Both the position numbers and the translations under genes were made by a program. The notes under the pieces were generated by a model that was not told the DNA's origin, made no database searches, and saw nothing but the letters and a program-made list of their open reading frames with translations. A DNA stretch of 64,000 nucleotides, taken from assembly GCA_049724395.1 (NCBI GenBank), contig JAUGWO010000069.1:62001-126000 (forward strand), given 5' to 3'. This document shows, piece after piece, positions 12,441-23,010 of this stretch. Every line of letters starts with the position of its first letter. Position 1 is the first letter of the stretch. The DNA is from Spongospora subterranea f. sp. subterranea (lineage: Eukaryota > Endomyxa: Phytomyxea > Phytomyxea > Plasmodiophorida).

Positions 12441-14065
12441 ATGGGATCATGTTGCTCGAAATCGTCTGAGAAAATAGCAGTTCTTGGGGATAGCAACGAA
12501 GTGCGAATTGTGCCTTCCGGACACGGAAACGCAATAAAACATGAATCGACCTTGTCAAGAGATATTGACGCTGAAGTCGCAAAATCAGCATTACAAAGCG
12601 CTCGAGTTAAAAAACTGCTTCTACTCGGAACAGGTCAGAAAAGAGTTTCAATGTTCTGTGCTTGTATCTGATACTCTCGAGCACAATAGGAGAATCTGGA
12701 AAATCAACACTTTATCGCCAAATGAAAAGGATTTACGGGGTGGGGTTCTCCAAACAGGAACTGGAGGATTACAAAAAAACCATTTTGGCCAATACAGTCG
12801 CGTTCATGCTCAGTGTACTGAAAGGAATTCCGAAGCTTCAACCTCAGACCAATCTGAACCTGGATGTGCGTGGTCTCAATGCTATCGCAACGATTTGTGG
12901 CTTATGGAGTTTTTAATGTAGATTAACAATGTCCAATTCAAAAACCAAATAGGATCCTTCGCCGGAACTGATGGGGAATATAATCTTTCAGTACGTCGCT
13001 AGCAAGAGTTGCCAGGTCGATATTGTGACCTCGGCAAATGTATAGGTTGCCACCGCGATCGTTGAGCTGTGGAAGGATCCGGCCATTAGAAATACTTTTG
13101 AATACCGATCGCAGCTACAGGTTTTTCTAATGATTTTAACAAGATAATCCACCCATATTCGCCAGGTCCCGGAATGTGCCAAGTATTTCTTCGATAAAGC
13201 GTTAGAGTTGGCTGACCCAAACTACGTACCTTCAGATACGGTTTAAGCGGAATTCCCCCGTTTACCAGATCGAAATCTGAGATTGTGAACAGGATATTCT
13301 CATGTCTCGGGTTAGAAAACAACTGGGATCTTGGAGACACGATTCAAAATCAGCGGAACCGTGTTTGATATATTCGATGTCGGAGGGCAAAGAAATGAGA
13401 GGAAAAAATGGGTATAATTGGAAACTATAATCTCTGCCAAATCCATAATATCGCGTCTTTACCCTTTCAGATACATTGTTTTGATTCAGTGACCGGCGTC
13501 ATCTTCGTTATAGCACTATCGGAATATGATCAGGTGCCAAACTCCATATCATCGTGATTGTATCATGTGACAAACTTGGTGTGGTAGATGTTATTTGAGG
13601 ATGAGAAAGTCAATCGTATGGTGGAAGCGTTGCAGTTATTTGAAGAAACGGTTAACTCTAAATGGTTTTCTAAAGTGGATATTATTGTATTTTTAAACAA
13701 GATGGACCTTTTAATGAACAAGATCGTCAAAGTGCCGGTATCGGATTACTTCCCTGACTATACAGGAGGTGAAAACACGACGTCCGCTTCACAGTTCGAC
13801 TGTCTCAACTGTAAACCGGTTCAGGACTCAATGCAGAAGCCGCCGCCAACTTTTTCAAGGAGCAAGTTCTCGCCCGAAATCATACCCCAATGAGAGGCAT
13901 TTATTGCCATATGACCAACGCCACAGACGAAGCCAACGTCATCCATGTGTTCAGCGCGGTTAGGGACATCGTCTTGCGGAAGGTGAACTCAATTAATTGA
14001 GATGACACCGACTAAAATCCTACCTTGAATGGTTGTAGGGAATGGCGGGTATTGGGTTGCTGTGA
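12441..14065 (+). CDS. Heterotrimeric G-protein alpha subunit
   Basis: MGSCCSKSS at the start fits N-myristoylation and palmitoylation. The P-loop LGTGESGKST spans an intron (exon ends at ACA G near 12633). Further pieces: [51 protein letters not shown], switch I around 13290-13330, switch [42 protein letters not shown] in FLNKMDLL and TNATD near the end. A 56-bp intron (13983-14038) joins LRK to GMAGIGLL, stop 14063-14065. This gives the short C-terminal tail typical of receptor-coupled alpha subunits. There is no C-terminal Cys, so not pertussis-toxin sensitive by sequence. One 2-base frame discrepancy lies in an A-run inside switch I near 13317-13322. Confidence 0.93.
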
Positions 14066-14171
14066 AGTATGATAAATATATATATTGTTAGATCAATTTT
14101 CAATAGCACTTCTTATCAAAAACTCAACAGCAGATGAGCGCTTTCATTGTTTGTTTTGATTAAGATTAGGG

Positions 14172-14367
14172 AATGGTTAAAGCACCCGCGACACTCTGCT
14201 GTAGTGCAATACAGAGATCACGTGCGCCCGTGCGGATGGCAAGCCAGAGCCACAACGAACCGGTTGAAAAAATAGTCGTGAAAGTGTCCCCAGTGGAGAC
14301 AAGAACTTTATCACGAGTTCTAGAACAGATACTACACTTGATCTTAGCCAAAAGGCCGAGAAGGTTG
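14172..14367 (-). ncRNA. U2: U2 spliceosomal snRNA
   Basis: The minus strand contains the invariant U2 5' sequence (TTCTCGGCCTTTTGGCTAAG, then ATCAAGTGTAGTATCTGTTC), including the GTAGTA branch-site recognition element. An Sm-like site (ACTATTTTTTC, about 14256-14270) and a stem-loop IV-like hairpin (CTCTGTATTGCACTACAGCAGAG) follow. The 5' end was set about seven bases before CTCGGCC by comparison with other U2 genes. The 3' end is approximate. It fits the CTAAC-type branch sites seen in the window's introns. Confidence 0.95.
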
Positions 14368-14390
14368 ACTTCACTCTGGTCCAGTACACT

Positions 14391-14400
14391 GCTTATATAG
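14391..14400 (-). promoter_or_regulatory. TATA-like element of the U2 gene
   Basis: CTATATAAGC on the minus strand lies about 25-32 bases before the inferred U2 5' end, the normal TATA spacing. Inference from position only. It does not show which polymerase is used. Confidence 0.5.
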
Positions 14401-15315
14401 GGAATTTGTCGGACTAAATCAATATGGGACCCGGAATTACGAATAATTGACTCATAAATCCCAAACATCCGTGGAGACGACAGGGATCTATGATTGTCGT
14501 GTTTCGTTTGACAGACCTGACCGGATATGGGAAAATGTTACTAGTAATGAAGCTGCTTTTTATCACTCTATTTTCTTCCATCGTACGCGATATTATAAAA
14601 ACTTGCTTGAGCTTGACAGTCACGAGCATGTTCATTTACAGCTTTCAAACTAACTGCGTCCAACATAGTGTGCAAATGTGTCAGTCGATACCTTTCGCCA
14701 ATGCGAATTCGCATATTATTACTTGTCCCGTCCGGAGTCATAACTGATGGAAGCAGATTACCAACGCTAGAATTATCGAGAAATCAAAATGCATTCCTGC
14801 CATCATTAACAATGAGAAAATAGGCCGCGATCAAGGTCAATTAATCTTGCAATTCAATCTACATCACTTTCTTTTCCTCATGATTGCCCTTCATCGCTAC
14901 CTATGTCCTCATCGTGCTGACACTTCCACGTTAGTTTGGAAAATGCGCTCCGGATCCCATCTCCGCTCGTGTTATACGGGTGGCACCGAATGGAAGTTCT
15001 GGTTGAGCCTACCCTGCCTCCAATGGTCATGACGTTCCCTTGTTTGATTGCGGGACAGTGGTTTGACTATTCTTGTCCTCATGTCCGTTGCGCTCATCTG
15101 GAGAAGGCCAGGCCCCCTCACAGTAAGTAACACTACTCAACAGTAGTCAACACTTAATCCACAGTAGTCAACAATCAACAGTGTCACAATCGACCAACTC
15201 TCCCCCCCCCTGTGTGTGACGTATGCCAGTGATGTAGTTACAGGCCCTTGGTCAGTGGCACACGCCCGACTCCAGCGCCACAACGGGATAACAATCCAAA
15301 TCGATACAGGACAAC
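14401..15315. other. Intergenic stretch, no gene recognised
   Basis: Contains only short frames without family resemblance. Around 15135-15180 a short motif (ACAGTAGTCAACA) recurs about three times. Composition is close to the block to its left. Confidence 0.5.
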
Positions 15316-15510
15316 ATGCCCAATACTGATAAACATGGAGGGATGGATCGGCATTCAGGAACTGGGTTACGAGGAACGCCCAAGAAAGGCGGTGGCGGTG
15401 GAAAAGGGACCTGGGGAGCGATTGATGATCACACGTTGGCGCCAGCTGCCTTAGACAAAGGAGATCCTAACTATGATCCTCACGAATCCAAGGTCAACCG
15501 CAAAGCGTAG
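15316..15510 (+). CDS. 64-residue protein with a PDCD4-like Gly-rich motif
   Basis: A single-exon small protein. MDRHSGTGLRGTPKKGGGGG is followed by KGTWG and later DPNYDPHE. The same order (basic SGKGRG, PKKGGAGGKGVWG, then KDPNYD) occurs just before the first MA3 domain of PDCD4. Here no MA3 domain follows: the frame stops after KVNRKA. It may be a stand-alone small protein of unknown role, possibly RNA- or translation-associated by analogy, or a short first exon whose partner was not recognised. The motif similarity argues that the frame is real. Confidence 0.6.
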   Translation: MPNTDKHGGMDRHSGTGLRGTPKKGGGGGKGTWGAIDDHTLAPAALDKGDPNYDPHESKVNRKA

Positions 15511-15548
15511 AACCACTCGTAATACAGATAAGATCAGTATTTTCTAGT

Positions 15549-17102
15549 TTATGCGGTGTCATCGTCATCACTATTCCACTCTGCTGTTTTACCCATATCA
15601 GGAACCCTTATCTGTACTAGGGAGGTGTTCTCCTCTATTGTATCGGGTATCATCGCCCTTTGTGCTGGATACCTGTTCATCAACAGATGCTGAGTCCATT
15701 CCTCAACCAGACTCAGCATATCACTGATACCCCTGGTGTTGCTGGCGATCTCGCTATCGTCCAGACCCTCCCCGTCTCCAATCACCATCGCCACCAGCTC
15801 ATTATAGATCTGATTCAACACCGCCCCGTATTCCTCCCTCTCGATATCCAGTTCCGCCATCTCATGCGATATCGTGGTCAATCTCTGCTCTAATCTCCTC
15901 ATCTCGTTCCACCTCCTTTTCCCCATCGCCCCATCGCCCTTCTTCTCTTTACCATTCATCCAGTCAATCAGCTCCCTGGATTTCTCAGACAGGGCATGAA
16001 CCTCGTTGAACTGCTGGATATTGGTTTGCTCACTCGCTGTGAACCATTTACACAGCTCGTCGTTATCGGCGCTAATCCCGGTCTCCATTGCCAGATAATT
16101 CCAACTGTCCCGTCGTTGGTTCAGCCACGCCGTTCCGGACTCAATCTTCACCACATCGATCGCATTGCTCCATGTGCATTGGGCCCAAATCTTGGCCACG
16201 CGATCGAGTTCGGTCGATTCATACACCTGCTCGACGACTTCCCCCAGATTCGACGCCTTCCGTCGGCTGACCACTTTCTCATCCCCGCTGTGCAGCCTCC
16301 TCACTTTCCCCTCGATCGTGTTTTTCTCAGCCACGACCACCATGATATTCTCCCATTCCTGTTTGCAAACCGCCTCGAGCCTCTCGCTGCTGGTGATCAT
16401 ATTCCTGAGGAGGGCGAGAGACTCCGGTTCCTCGGCCGTTATTCTGTTGATCTCGTTGAACTCGCCGGTGATCAGTGTTCGATATTTGATCTGCCGTTCG
16501 GCGCTGGCCTGCAGTTTCGACACCAACAGCTGGTTTGATTGATTGAGATCCTCGAGCGATACTCGCAACGATCGAACCTGCGACTGAACCGTGCTCACTT
16601 TCATGTTGGCCATGTCGATCTGGGATTCCAACGACGACAACCGGAACCGCATCTGATGCTGTCTCGAGGCGAATCTGACGACTCCCTCGTCACTCGACAT
16701 CACCAGTCGGATCTCCTCGTCCAGGCGCTTGATGTGTCCATACAGGGCGATCAGCGCCCTCTTCCTGCGCTTTGTGTCGAACTTGACCCCGTCCTCGATC
16801 TTCATCAGCACCTGGGACCCACTGCCCATGGACTTCCCCCGGTTCGCCATCTGCACATCCATCGTGATCTGTTTATGCAGCTCACTCATATCGCGCCCAT
16901 TCCGATGCAGTTTCGCCTTCCACAGGTCCTGAACGGCGTGGTTTCGGGACCGATTCGGTCGACTGCCTTCGATCGAGTGCAGTTTTCGGGACATCTCCGA
17001 CAGGTCCAATGCAGTTGACTGAACGATGTCGCTGGATTTATACATGGACGGGATGGCGCTAGAGGGCGGTGGCAGACCCGGAATGATGGCCGCCGCCTCC
17101 AT
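15549..17102 (-). CDS. 517-residue coiled-coil protein, function not recognised
   Basis: An uninterrupted 517-codon frame in a genome where most long genes are intron-split. A short Pro-rich N-terminus (IIPGLPPPSSAIPSM) precedes mostly helical, heptad-like sequence from about residue 90 to 440 (e.g. SSLESQIDMANMKVSTVQSQ, ERLEAVCKQEWENIMVVVAE). The tail is acidic (NSDDDDTA). Domain-level similarity to a named family is not visible to me. A structural axonemal or cytoskeletal protein is a guess from the coiled coil and the ciliated context. The ATG at 17102 is the first in frame. An 18-bp AC run lies 63 bp upstream. Confidence 0.75.
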   Translation of the reverse strand: MEAAAIIPGLPPPSSAIPSMYKSSDIVQSTALDLSEMSRKLHSIEGSRPNRSRNHAVQDLWKAKLHRNGRDMSELHKQITMDVQMANRGKSMGSGSQVLMKIEDGVKFDTKRRKRALIALYGHIKRLDEEIRLVMSSDEGVVRFASRQHQMRFRLSSLESQIDMANMKVSTVQSQVRSLRVSLEDLNQSNQLLVSKLQASAERQIKYRTLITGEFNEINRITAEEPESLALLRNMITSSERLEAVCKQEWENIMVVVAEKNTIEGKVRRLHSGDEKVVSRRKASNLGEVVEQVYESTELDRVAKIWAQCTWSNAIDVVKIESGTAWLNQRRDSWNYLAMETGISADNDELCKWFTASEQTNIQQFNEVHALSEKSRELIDWMNGKEKKGDGAMGKRRWNEMRRLEQRLTTISHEMAELDIEREEYGAVLNQIYNELVAMVIGDGEGLDDSEIASNTRGISDMLSLVEEWTQHLLMNRYPAQRAMIPDTIEENTSLVQIRVPDMGKTAEWNSDDDDTA

Positions 17103-17795
17103 TGTTTTCTCGATCTACGGGATCAGGTAGAGCAATGCTGGCCCGATTGTGCCCCCCGGGTGCAACACACACACACACACACGTCAATAAGAGATATCGA
17201 AAAGGTGTCCAGTACAGGTTCACGATCAATCGCCTTTCTCGATTCGCCCCCGGGGATCTCGTGCGCCAAACAGCCCAACGACAGCCCAAATCGCGAAACT
17301 TGCTGTGCTCCGTTTGATTTTGACGCTGTATTAGTGGATGACGATGATGTTGGAGCGGAATGTGCCACGTTGGAGGGACCAGAGTTTATTTTGTAGCTGG
17401 AGTGAAGTGATGTGCAAAACTGAGTAACAATTATCTGTTATTCGGTTGAGTTCCACAAACACTTGAAATAAATCCTGGACGAAACGCGTTCGTATTTCCA
17501 ATTTGATTCCCCATTGAGTTGACGGCTGGGATTAGGAATCGAACTCGGCTCTTGAGAGTCCGATCGTGCCCGGACCGACCTGTGAATCCGGCCAACACGA
17601 TCGTGAATACAGGCTGTGATCGTTGGGAAATATCGATCGCATCGATGGGATGATGATGATGATCAGTCGACTACGATATGACATACAATTGTCGAGATCG
17701 CGTCACATCGCCCCCCGTTATGAATCAGAATCTCGTTTCCCCATATTCCAGTCCCTAACCGTCATCATCCGCTCACAATCCATAACCGATCCGCA
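17103..17795. other. Intergenic stretch between divergent genes, with AC microsatellite at 17165-17182
   Basis: About 690 bp between two outward-facing frames, so probably a shared promoter region. No gene is recognised. The only repeat seen is an (AC)n tract of about 18 bp. Confidence 0.5.
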
Positions 17796-20038
17796 ATGCC
17801 CCGATCTCGGAGCACATCGCCGCCCCATCGTCCGGAGTTCCCCCGATTGCCATCCTCGCGACGTCAATCAGGTCCTGGCCGGAATCCTCCTCCGCCACCG
17901 CCTCCGCCGATCCGGCCCGAATCTCGCAGCGCATCACCCGATTCGGAATTCCCTCCGTTGCCTTCCTCCCGACGATCATCGGCTGTCGTTGGACCTGTTC
18001 CAACTCCTCGTTCGAACATAATTCCACCCAACGCATGGCGAGGTCGAGGTCAGGGCAGATCGCCATCCGCACGGCGCTCTCCAATCGTTCCCGTCCCCGA
18101 TCCATCGCCAGGTCCTGCCAATCCACCCGCCTCGCTGCCGTCCCGATCTCGTGGCGCATCGCCAACCGGTCGATCATCACCAGATTCTCCACCTGAAGAC
18201 TTATACCGACTACCATCACCTCCACCGTTCGATGAAGGTCCTGGAACACCTTGCCGAACTCGGAGCGCGTCGCCATCGTCGTCCACCGACACGTCCTCAT
18301 CGGGCAGGGATTACGACGCCCAATTCGAAGCGTACATCTTCGATGGTCGACGTGATCGTCAGACGGCTCGAAGTGCTTCACCACTCCCGAGACATGGCCG
18401 AGGACGACCCACTAGATCTCGAAGTGCCGACCCGATAATACAACGGCCAAGAACCCGGACGGCAACGCCATTTCCAGCGCGGCGTCAGGAGAGGCCAAGG
18501 GCTCGCAGCCTTACGCCATCTGCCTATCCGGCTCATCATCGTCTCAATCTCGACCTAACGCCCATTATCATGTTTGAAGATATGTCGGATGGCGAATTCA
18601 TGATTGGCGAAGAGACGCCACGAGCGGCGTCGCCACGTACGCCACCGCCTCCAACGACACCTCCACCGACACCTCCTCGTCGGGACCCGTCCCCGCCCCA
18701 ATCGTCGCCCTCAACAAGGCCATCAACCGAATTGGGCTCGGGCGATGCCTGGTCATCTGATCATCCATCGTCTGACACTGAATCACCGCCGCCGTCATCG
18801 CTGGGATCATGGCCGTCATCGCCCGATGATGCTCCGCCGTCTCCGCCCGATGATGCTCCGCCGTCTCCGCCCGATGATGCTCCGCCGTCTCCTCCCGATG
18901 ATGCTCCGCCGTCTCCTCCCGATGATGCTCCGCCGTCTCCTCCCGATGATGCTCCGCCGTCTCCTCCCGATGATGCTCCGTCGTCATCGACACCAGCACC
19001 GGCCCATCAATCCGCTGGCGATAGTCGGCCATCGTCCGGATCATCATCTGCCCCTGGACCCCAACGGGACTCACCCCCACCGCCATCTTCATCACAGCGC
19101 GACTCTCCCCTTGGTGACGCGCCTGATAATCCTTCGTCGTCACCGCCGACTGAATTGTCGTTAGACGTCGCCCCAGATCCGTCTGGCGCTCCATCATCAG
19201 GGTTCCCGGCGCTGCCGTCCACAAGGGGGCGATCGTCAATCGGGTCAGTACCCACTAGTACACCCAGGAGCCCATCGCCCGATTCGGCATTCCCCCCATT
19301 ACCATCATCACGACGATCGTCAGCCGTTGGTCACGTCCCTGGTTCTATCGCTCTTCCTGTTCCACCTGGTATATCGTCAAGCCTTCATTTCACCAGGTCT
19401 CGACGCCAAACTCTTTGAGCTCGACCGGTCGGTTGACAAATTCGTGACCATCTCCCGATCAGGTCCATTCAGCACATCGGTTCGGGGTCAGATGGTGTTC
19501 GCCGACTCCATATGCGGTGGGTGATATTCGTTTGGGAACAACAACCGGGGATGTTGGGCAATTGAGCTGGGTTGTTGTATCAGGGATTGTCGCCATCATC
19601 GACGACATGACCGGCCTGATGGGCGTTTACCACACACATCATATCACCGATATCGCCATACACCATCGCGTCAACACCTCCTGTCAACAAGACCAGACCC
19701 TCTGTAAACGCGACCAATGCGACCACCCTCAGAACAACACACCTGATGTGCCATCGATAGGGGCGAGGAAGATCTCGGACGTCGCCGGGGTTGAGGAGCG
19801 CCTCGAAAGGAATCTAAGGGCACGAACGGAATTACGGGGACGACAAGGCCCAGCAGGAACGACCAAAGAAGCGCAGAAACTGTTCGATGTTCTGTGTAAA
19901 ACGATAAAGTGCACATGGGTGGGCGATACGATCTTGGCACATGATGTGCGGATCGCAACGCCCTATAAACCTGAGAACTGTTCAGGTCCAACGAGTGATT
20001 CGTTGCGCCGTGTCCATGAGATTGTAATTGTGTATTGA
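17796..20038 (+). CDS. LSM12-like protein (copy 1) with long Pro/Ser-rich N-terminal region
   Basis: The frame from 17796 gives over 500 residues of Pro/Ser/Arg-rich disordered sequence with seven tandem PPDDAPPS-type octapeptides. A candidate splice near 19375-19400 joins VPPG to LDAKLFELDRSVDKFVTI. An intron at about 19520-19583 then leads to GIVAIIDDMTGLMGVYHTH, an LSm-like strand-rich part. The C-terminal anticodon-binding-like (AD) domain is clear: ERLERNLRARTELRGRQGP, AQKLFDVLCKTIKCTW and ATPYKPENC. LSM12 couples an LSm fold to an AD domain and works with ataxin-2-type RNA regulators. The AD-domain call is firm. Fusion of the Pro-rich frame to it is an inference: the candidate intron is only 28 bp. 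The Pro-rich frame could be a separate gene ending at 19418. Confidence 0.65.
18822..18989 (+). repeat. Seven-copy 24-bp in-frame minisatellite
   Basis: The unit CCCGATGATGCTCCGCCGTC plus four more bases repeats at 18822, 18846, 18870, 18894, 18918, 18942 and 18966. It encodes PDDAPPSP octapeptides, and the last copy is diverged. The length of 24 keeps the reading frame, so copy-number change would lengthen the protein without breaking it. Confidence 0.95.
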
Positions 20039-20310
20039 TTGGTTGGCGAGATCAGCTGGGATTGTTGACGGGTTTGGAACCTGCAGGTGGTGGAAGCGTG
20101 GCGGCGATTCGACAGGGAAGGCGTTAAGACCGGCTGGCTTGGATAATAAACACAGATTCGCTGCTGGCGCCAAACAACCCTGTGCCCATCTCGTCCGATA
20201 CGCGCCAGGCTTTAGCGCATTTGGACCAGCACCGAATAGCGACCTGGCCCATATTGTGTCAAGCGATAGCTGGCCGTGATCGATTCAGTTCCACGTCCCC
20301 GATCTCTGAC

Positions 20311-20640
20311 ATTACGGGCGTCTGACGAATGTTTCGACCCGGATAACCCGTTTTCCGGCGATTCGTCGTCCTCCCGATAGCAGTTTTCGCGATGATTCCT
20401 GTCATAATGGGACTCACTCGACATCTTCAATAATCGCCAATGGCCGAATCCATCCGCAATTTAACCTCCGGTCAACTGTTCGGTCGCGATTTGCGGCATC
20501 GATTCGGCCATTGGAGATTATTGAAGATGTCGAGTGAGTCCCGTTATGACAGGAATCGTCGCGAAAACTGTTATCGGGAGGACGACGAATCGCCGGAAAA
20601 CGAGTTATCCGGGTCGAAACATTCGTCTGACGCCCGTAAT
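20311..20640. repeat. Inverted repeat, about 150-bp arms (20311-20460 / 20489-20640)
   Basis: The arms match at roughly 95% by eye (e.g. TTGAAGATGTCGAGTGAGTC on both), with a spacer of about 28 bp, and can fold into a long hairpin. Each arm encodes the same peptide in outward directions (MSSES.YDRN.RENCYREDD). It thus looks like an inverted duplication of the first exon of the LSM12-like copy 2. It lies exactly between the two LSM12-like genes. Confidence 0.9.
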
Positions 20641-21346
20641 CTACCATCAGCTGAGGCTGGAAGGCGCACGACTTGTCCCTTGCCACATGCTCAAGCCTGT
20701 TCTCCAAGCGTCAGCTCCAAGCTTGCGGAAACGGGCGGGATCGAGGGCAAATTCGTCACGATTACGAGAGCGAACCCATGTGTTTCCCAAGTAAGCGGAA
20801 AGGTCGTGTTAGACGATCGGGAGAATGGTACGAGGGGGTTGCCATTGTTGTCGCCAGGCGGGGATTGACCCAGTGATGTGCTAGAGGTGATCGCGTTGGT
20901 TGACGATAGATCTGGGGACATCGCTATCTATAACACGAGATCGATTGTCGACATTGATATAAACAGTGTCTCGCCGTCCCAATGGCAATTCGACCAACAA
21001 CAGCACAGTATGTCGCCATCTTCCCGCCAACGGTTTCCCGACTGAACAGGGTTTAGTGATTAGATGGTCGTGCGATCCAGAAATAGTGGAGGCGCGCCTG
21101 AAGGAAAACTTGGCGGCTCGTCATGAGATGCGAGCCCGGCAAGGGCCACCCGGGACGAGCGTAAAGGCCCAACGTCTGTTCGACATGCTGAATAAGACGA
21201 TGAAATGTTCATGGGTTGTTGACGCCATGGTTGTTCAAGATGTCACGATCATTCCCCCATATAGACCTGAAGACTGTATAGGAATGAATCCTGATTCAGT
21301 CGTCAGAGTGCAGCAAATCGTGGAGGCGGAATATGGACGAATGTGA
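20527..21346 (+). CDS. LSM12-like protein (copy 2)
   Basis: The frame from 20527 (MSSESRYDRNRRENCYRED) runs through a basic, disordered head into GGIEGKFVTITRANP. An intron (about 20827-20888) leads to EVIALVDDRSGDIAIYNTR. Another small intron or gap near 20975-21060 leads to the AD domain: EARLKENLAARHEMRARQGP, AQRLFDMLNKTMKCSW, IIPPYRPEDC and a final VQQIVEAEYGRM. It aligns along its length with copy 1 but lacks the Pro-rich region. The start lies inside the right arm of the inverted repeat. The exact middle exon is uncertain. Confidence 0.7.
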
Positions 21347-21771
21347 CCTGGGGAAACACTCACTGGTTTCGATAATATATTGTTCTGTATTACACGTTGT
21401 GAGCAATAATGGGTCATGCGGCAGTACTATCCAGGTTATTCTCGGAACTGACCGTTTTCAGTAAGATGTTGAATATATCGCATGAGTCCACGATGCCCTC
21501 CTTTGACGTAAGCGATGGGAATATTACAATGGGGGCGATCGCCTCATCAATGCGTCCATGAGAACCGCGAATCGAGAGGCATGCTTGCTCATGATATGGT
21601 GTGGCACTGATCAACACTCGAAGGCGGCAGATTTGCGATAGAATAGCCCTGGCAAACAGGTTGAAATAGCCAAACCATTCACCTGTCCAACTGGGATACG
21701 CCAGAAGTAATTCACAAGGATCATATCCCTGAGGTTCGAATGTTAGATTTCAATATTGTGCTCGAGGGACG
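21347..21771. other. Intergenic stretch between convergent genes
   Basis: About 425 bp holding only 3' flanks of the convergent LSM12-like and phosphodiesterase genes. No gene or repeat is recognised. Confidence 0.5.
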
Positions 21772-23010
21772 TCACTTTACCGGTTTGTCGTGAATGGCAA
21801 CTGTTCCAGCATAATCCGGAGCATCATTGTCATGAAGCCAGAAGTAGTAAGTAAACCATGCCGACCTCTTGGCAATACACAGCAAATCTCCAGCTCGCTC
21901 AGGATGAAAGGAACCGGCCGCCCACACGGGTGCGTCTGCCTTGCCAAAGACATGCTCAATTCCCGATACTTGTTGCAATAACTTCTTGAGCGGTTCGCGA
22001 TCTGCATCCCGGGCAACGTGAACCATCGCAATCTGATGATCGGCGATGGCGAACGCACGCGACGATCCGCAATCGAGAGTAAGACCGTCCCGTTCCGTTC
22101 GTGTCGTTATGTAGCCTGCTTGATTGAGTACGCGGTTGATATGAACCGGTTCATTGACATTGCCAATGCCATATTCTGACAGAATGACGACCTTGGCACC
22201 ACGAGCTTCATAGAATCCCACCAGATCTTTCACAACTTCGTCAATCAGACCAAGCTCTTTAATAACAGAACCTTCAGTATCTGCTGGCCCTCGTTTCTGC
22301 AGCACATAGTCCAGGTGAGGAAGATAAATGAAGCTGAACACTGGATCGAACTCGTTGTCGACAATTTTGGATGCTTCGGCTATCCATTTGGAACTCTGTA
22401 TTCCGCTCATCGGACCCCAAAACCTGTGCATGGGAAACTGGCCAAGAATGCCTTGAAGTTCATCGCGAAGATTGGCCGGTTTCGTCCATATATCAGGTCG
22501 TTTACGTCCGTCAGACATATACTGAATTGGGTTATTTGGGGAAATATGCACGGAAGAGGACTGCAAACCTGTGGCCGGGGCGTGATCACGACATCCAAAG
22601 CGTCATCATGCATGCAATGCCAAGCGCAATTCGAGAACGTAACTGCGCTTGAATCTAGTTCCTTGATTGCATCATATATCCGTCTGGATTGCACCAACGA
22701 GCGGCTCTGATGCCAATTCCGAACTTCCTTCGTGGATTTATCGTAGAACCCGTTGGCACAGATCCCATGTTCGGATGGCGGCTTGCCTGTCAAATACTCC
22801 AGCAAAGTGTAAATTCGAGTTGACACGCCGAACCGAAACGTTCAATATTACATTCGCCTGGGCCACACACGTCAACGCAGGGAACGCCGGATTGATTTCC
22901 CGGTGCCCTTGCAGGTACCGCTCCTGTAAAAACGGCGTATGCGTCTCACTGATGAGCGATGCGCTCAACCCGACAACATCAAGGACGACCGTTTTTGACA
23001 ATGTCGTCAT
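21772..23010 (-). CDS. Alkaline-phosphatase-superfamily enzyme (type I phosphodiesterase / nucleotide pyrophosphatase family)
   Basis: Three exons. The first (MTTLSKTVVLDVVGLSASLI) carries the N-terminal metal-binding Asp and nucleophile region. A small intron near 22830-22790 leads to LTGKPPSEHGICANGFYDK and DVVITPRPQ. A second intron near 22575-22515 leads to YMSDGRKRPDIWTKPANLRD, FWGPMSGIQSSKWIAEA, LPHLDYVLQKRGP and VILSEYGIGNV. The HLDYxxQ and SEYG motifs are typical of the bacterial phosphodiesterase/NPP-like subgroup (EboC-like enzymes). No signal peptide or membrane anchor is seen, so probably cytosolic. The substrate is unknown. The close resemblance to bacterial family members, with introns added, fits old horizontal transfer. 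Confidence 0.8.

Noticed and set aside
15996-17018. Long plus-strand frames of 159-180 codons
   Set aside because: They lie opposite the uninterrupted 517-codon coiled-coil gene and show His/Arg/Leu-rich antisense-type composition.
17530-17600. Possible tRNA on the minus strand (a TTCGATTC T-loop-like word)
   Set aside because: The flanking bases do not pair into T and acceptor stems.
18598-19239. Minus-strand frame with AEHHREET repeats and a plus-strand Arg/His-rich frame
   Set aside because: Both are alternative readings of the 24-bp minisatellite in the Pro-rich frame.
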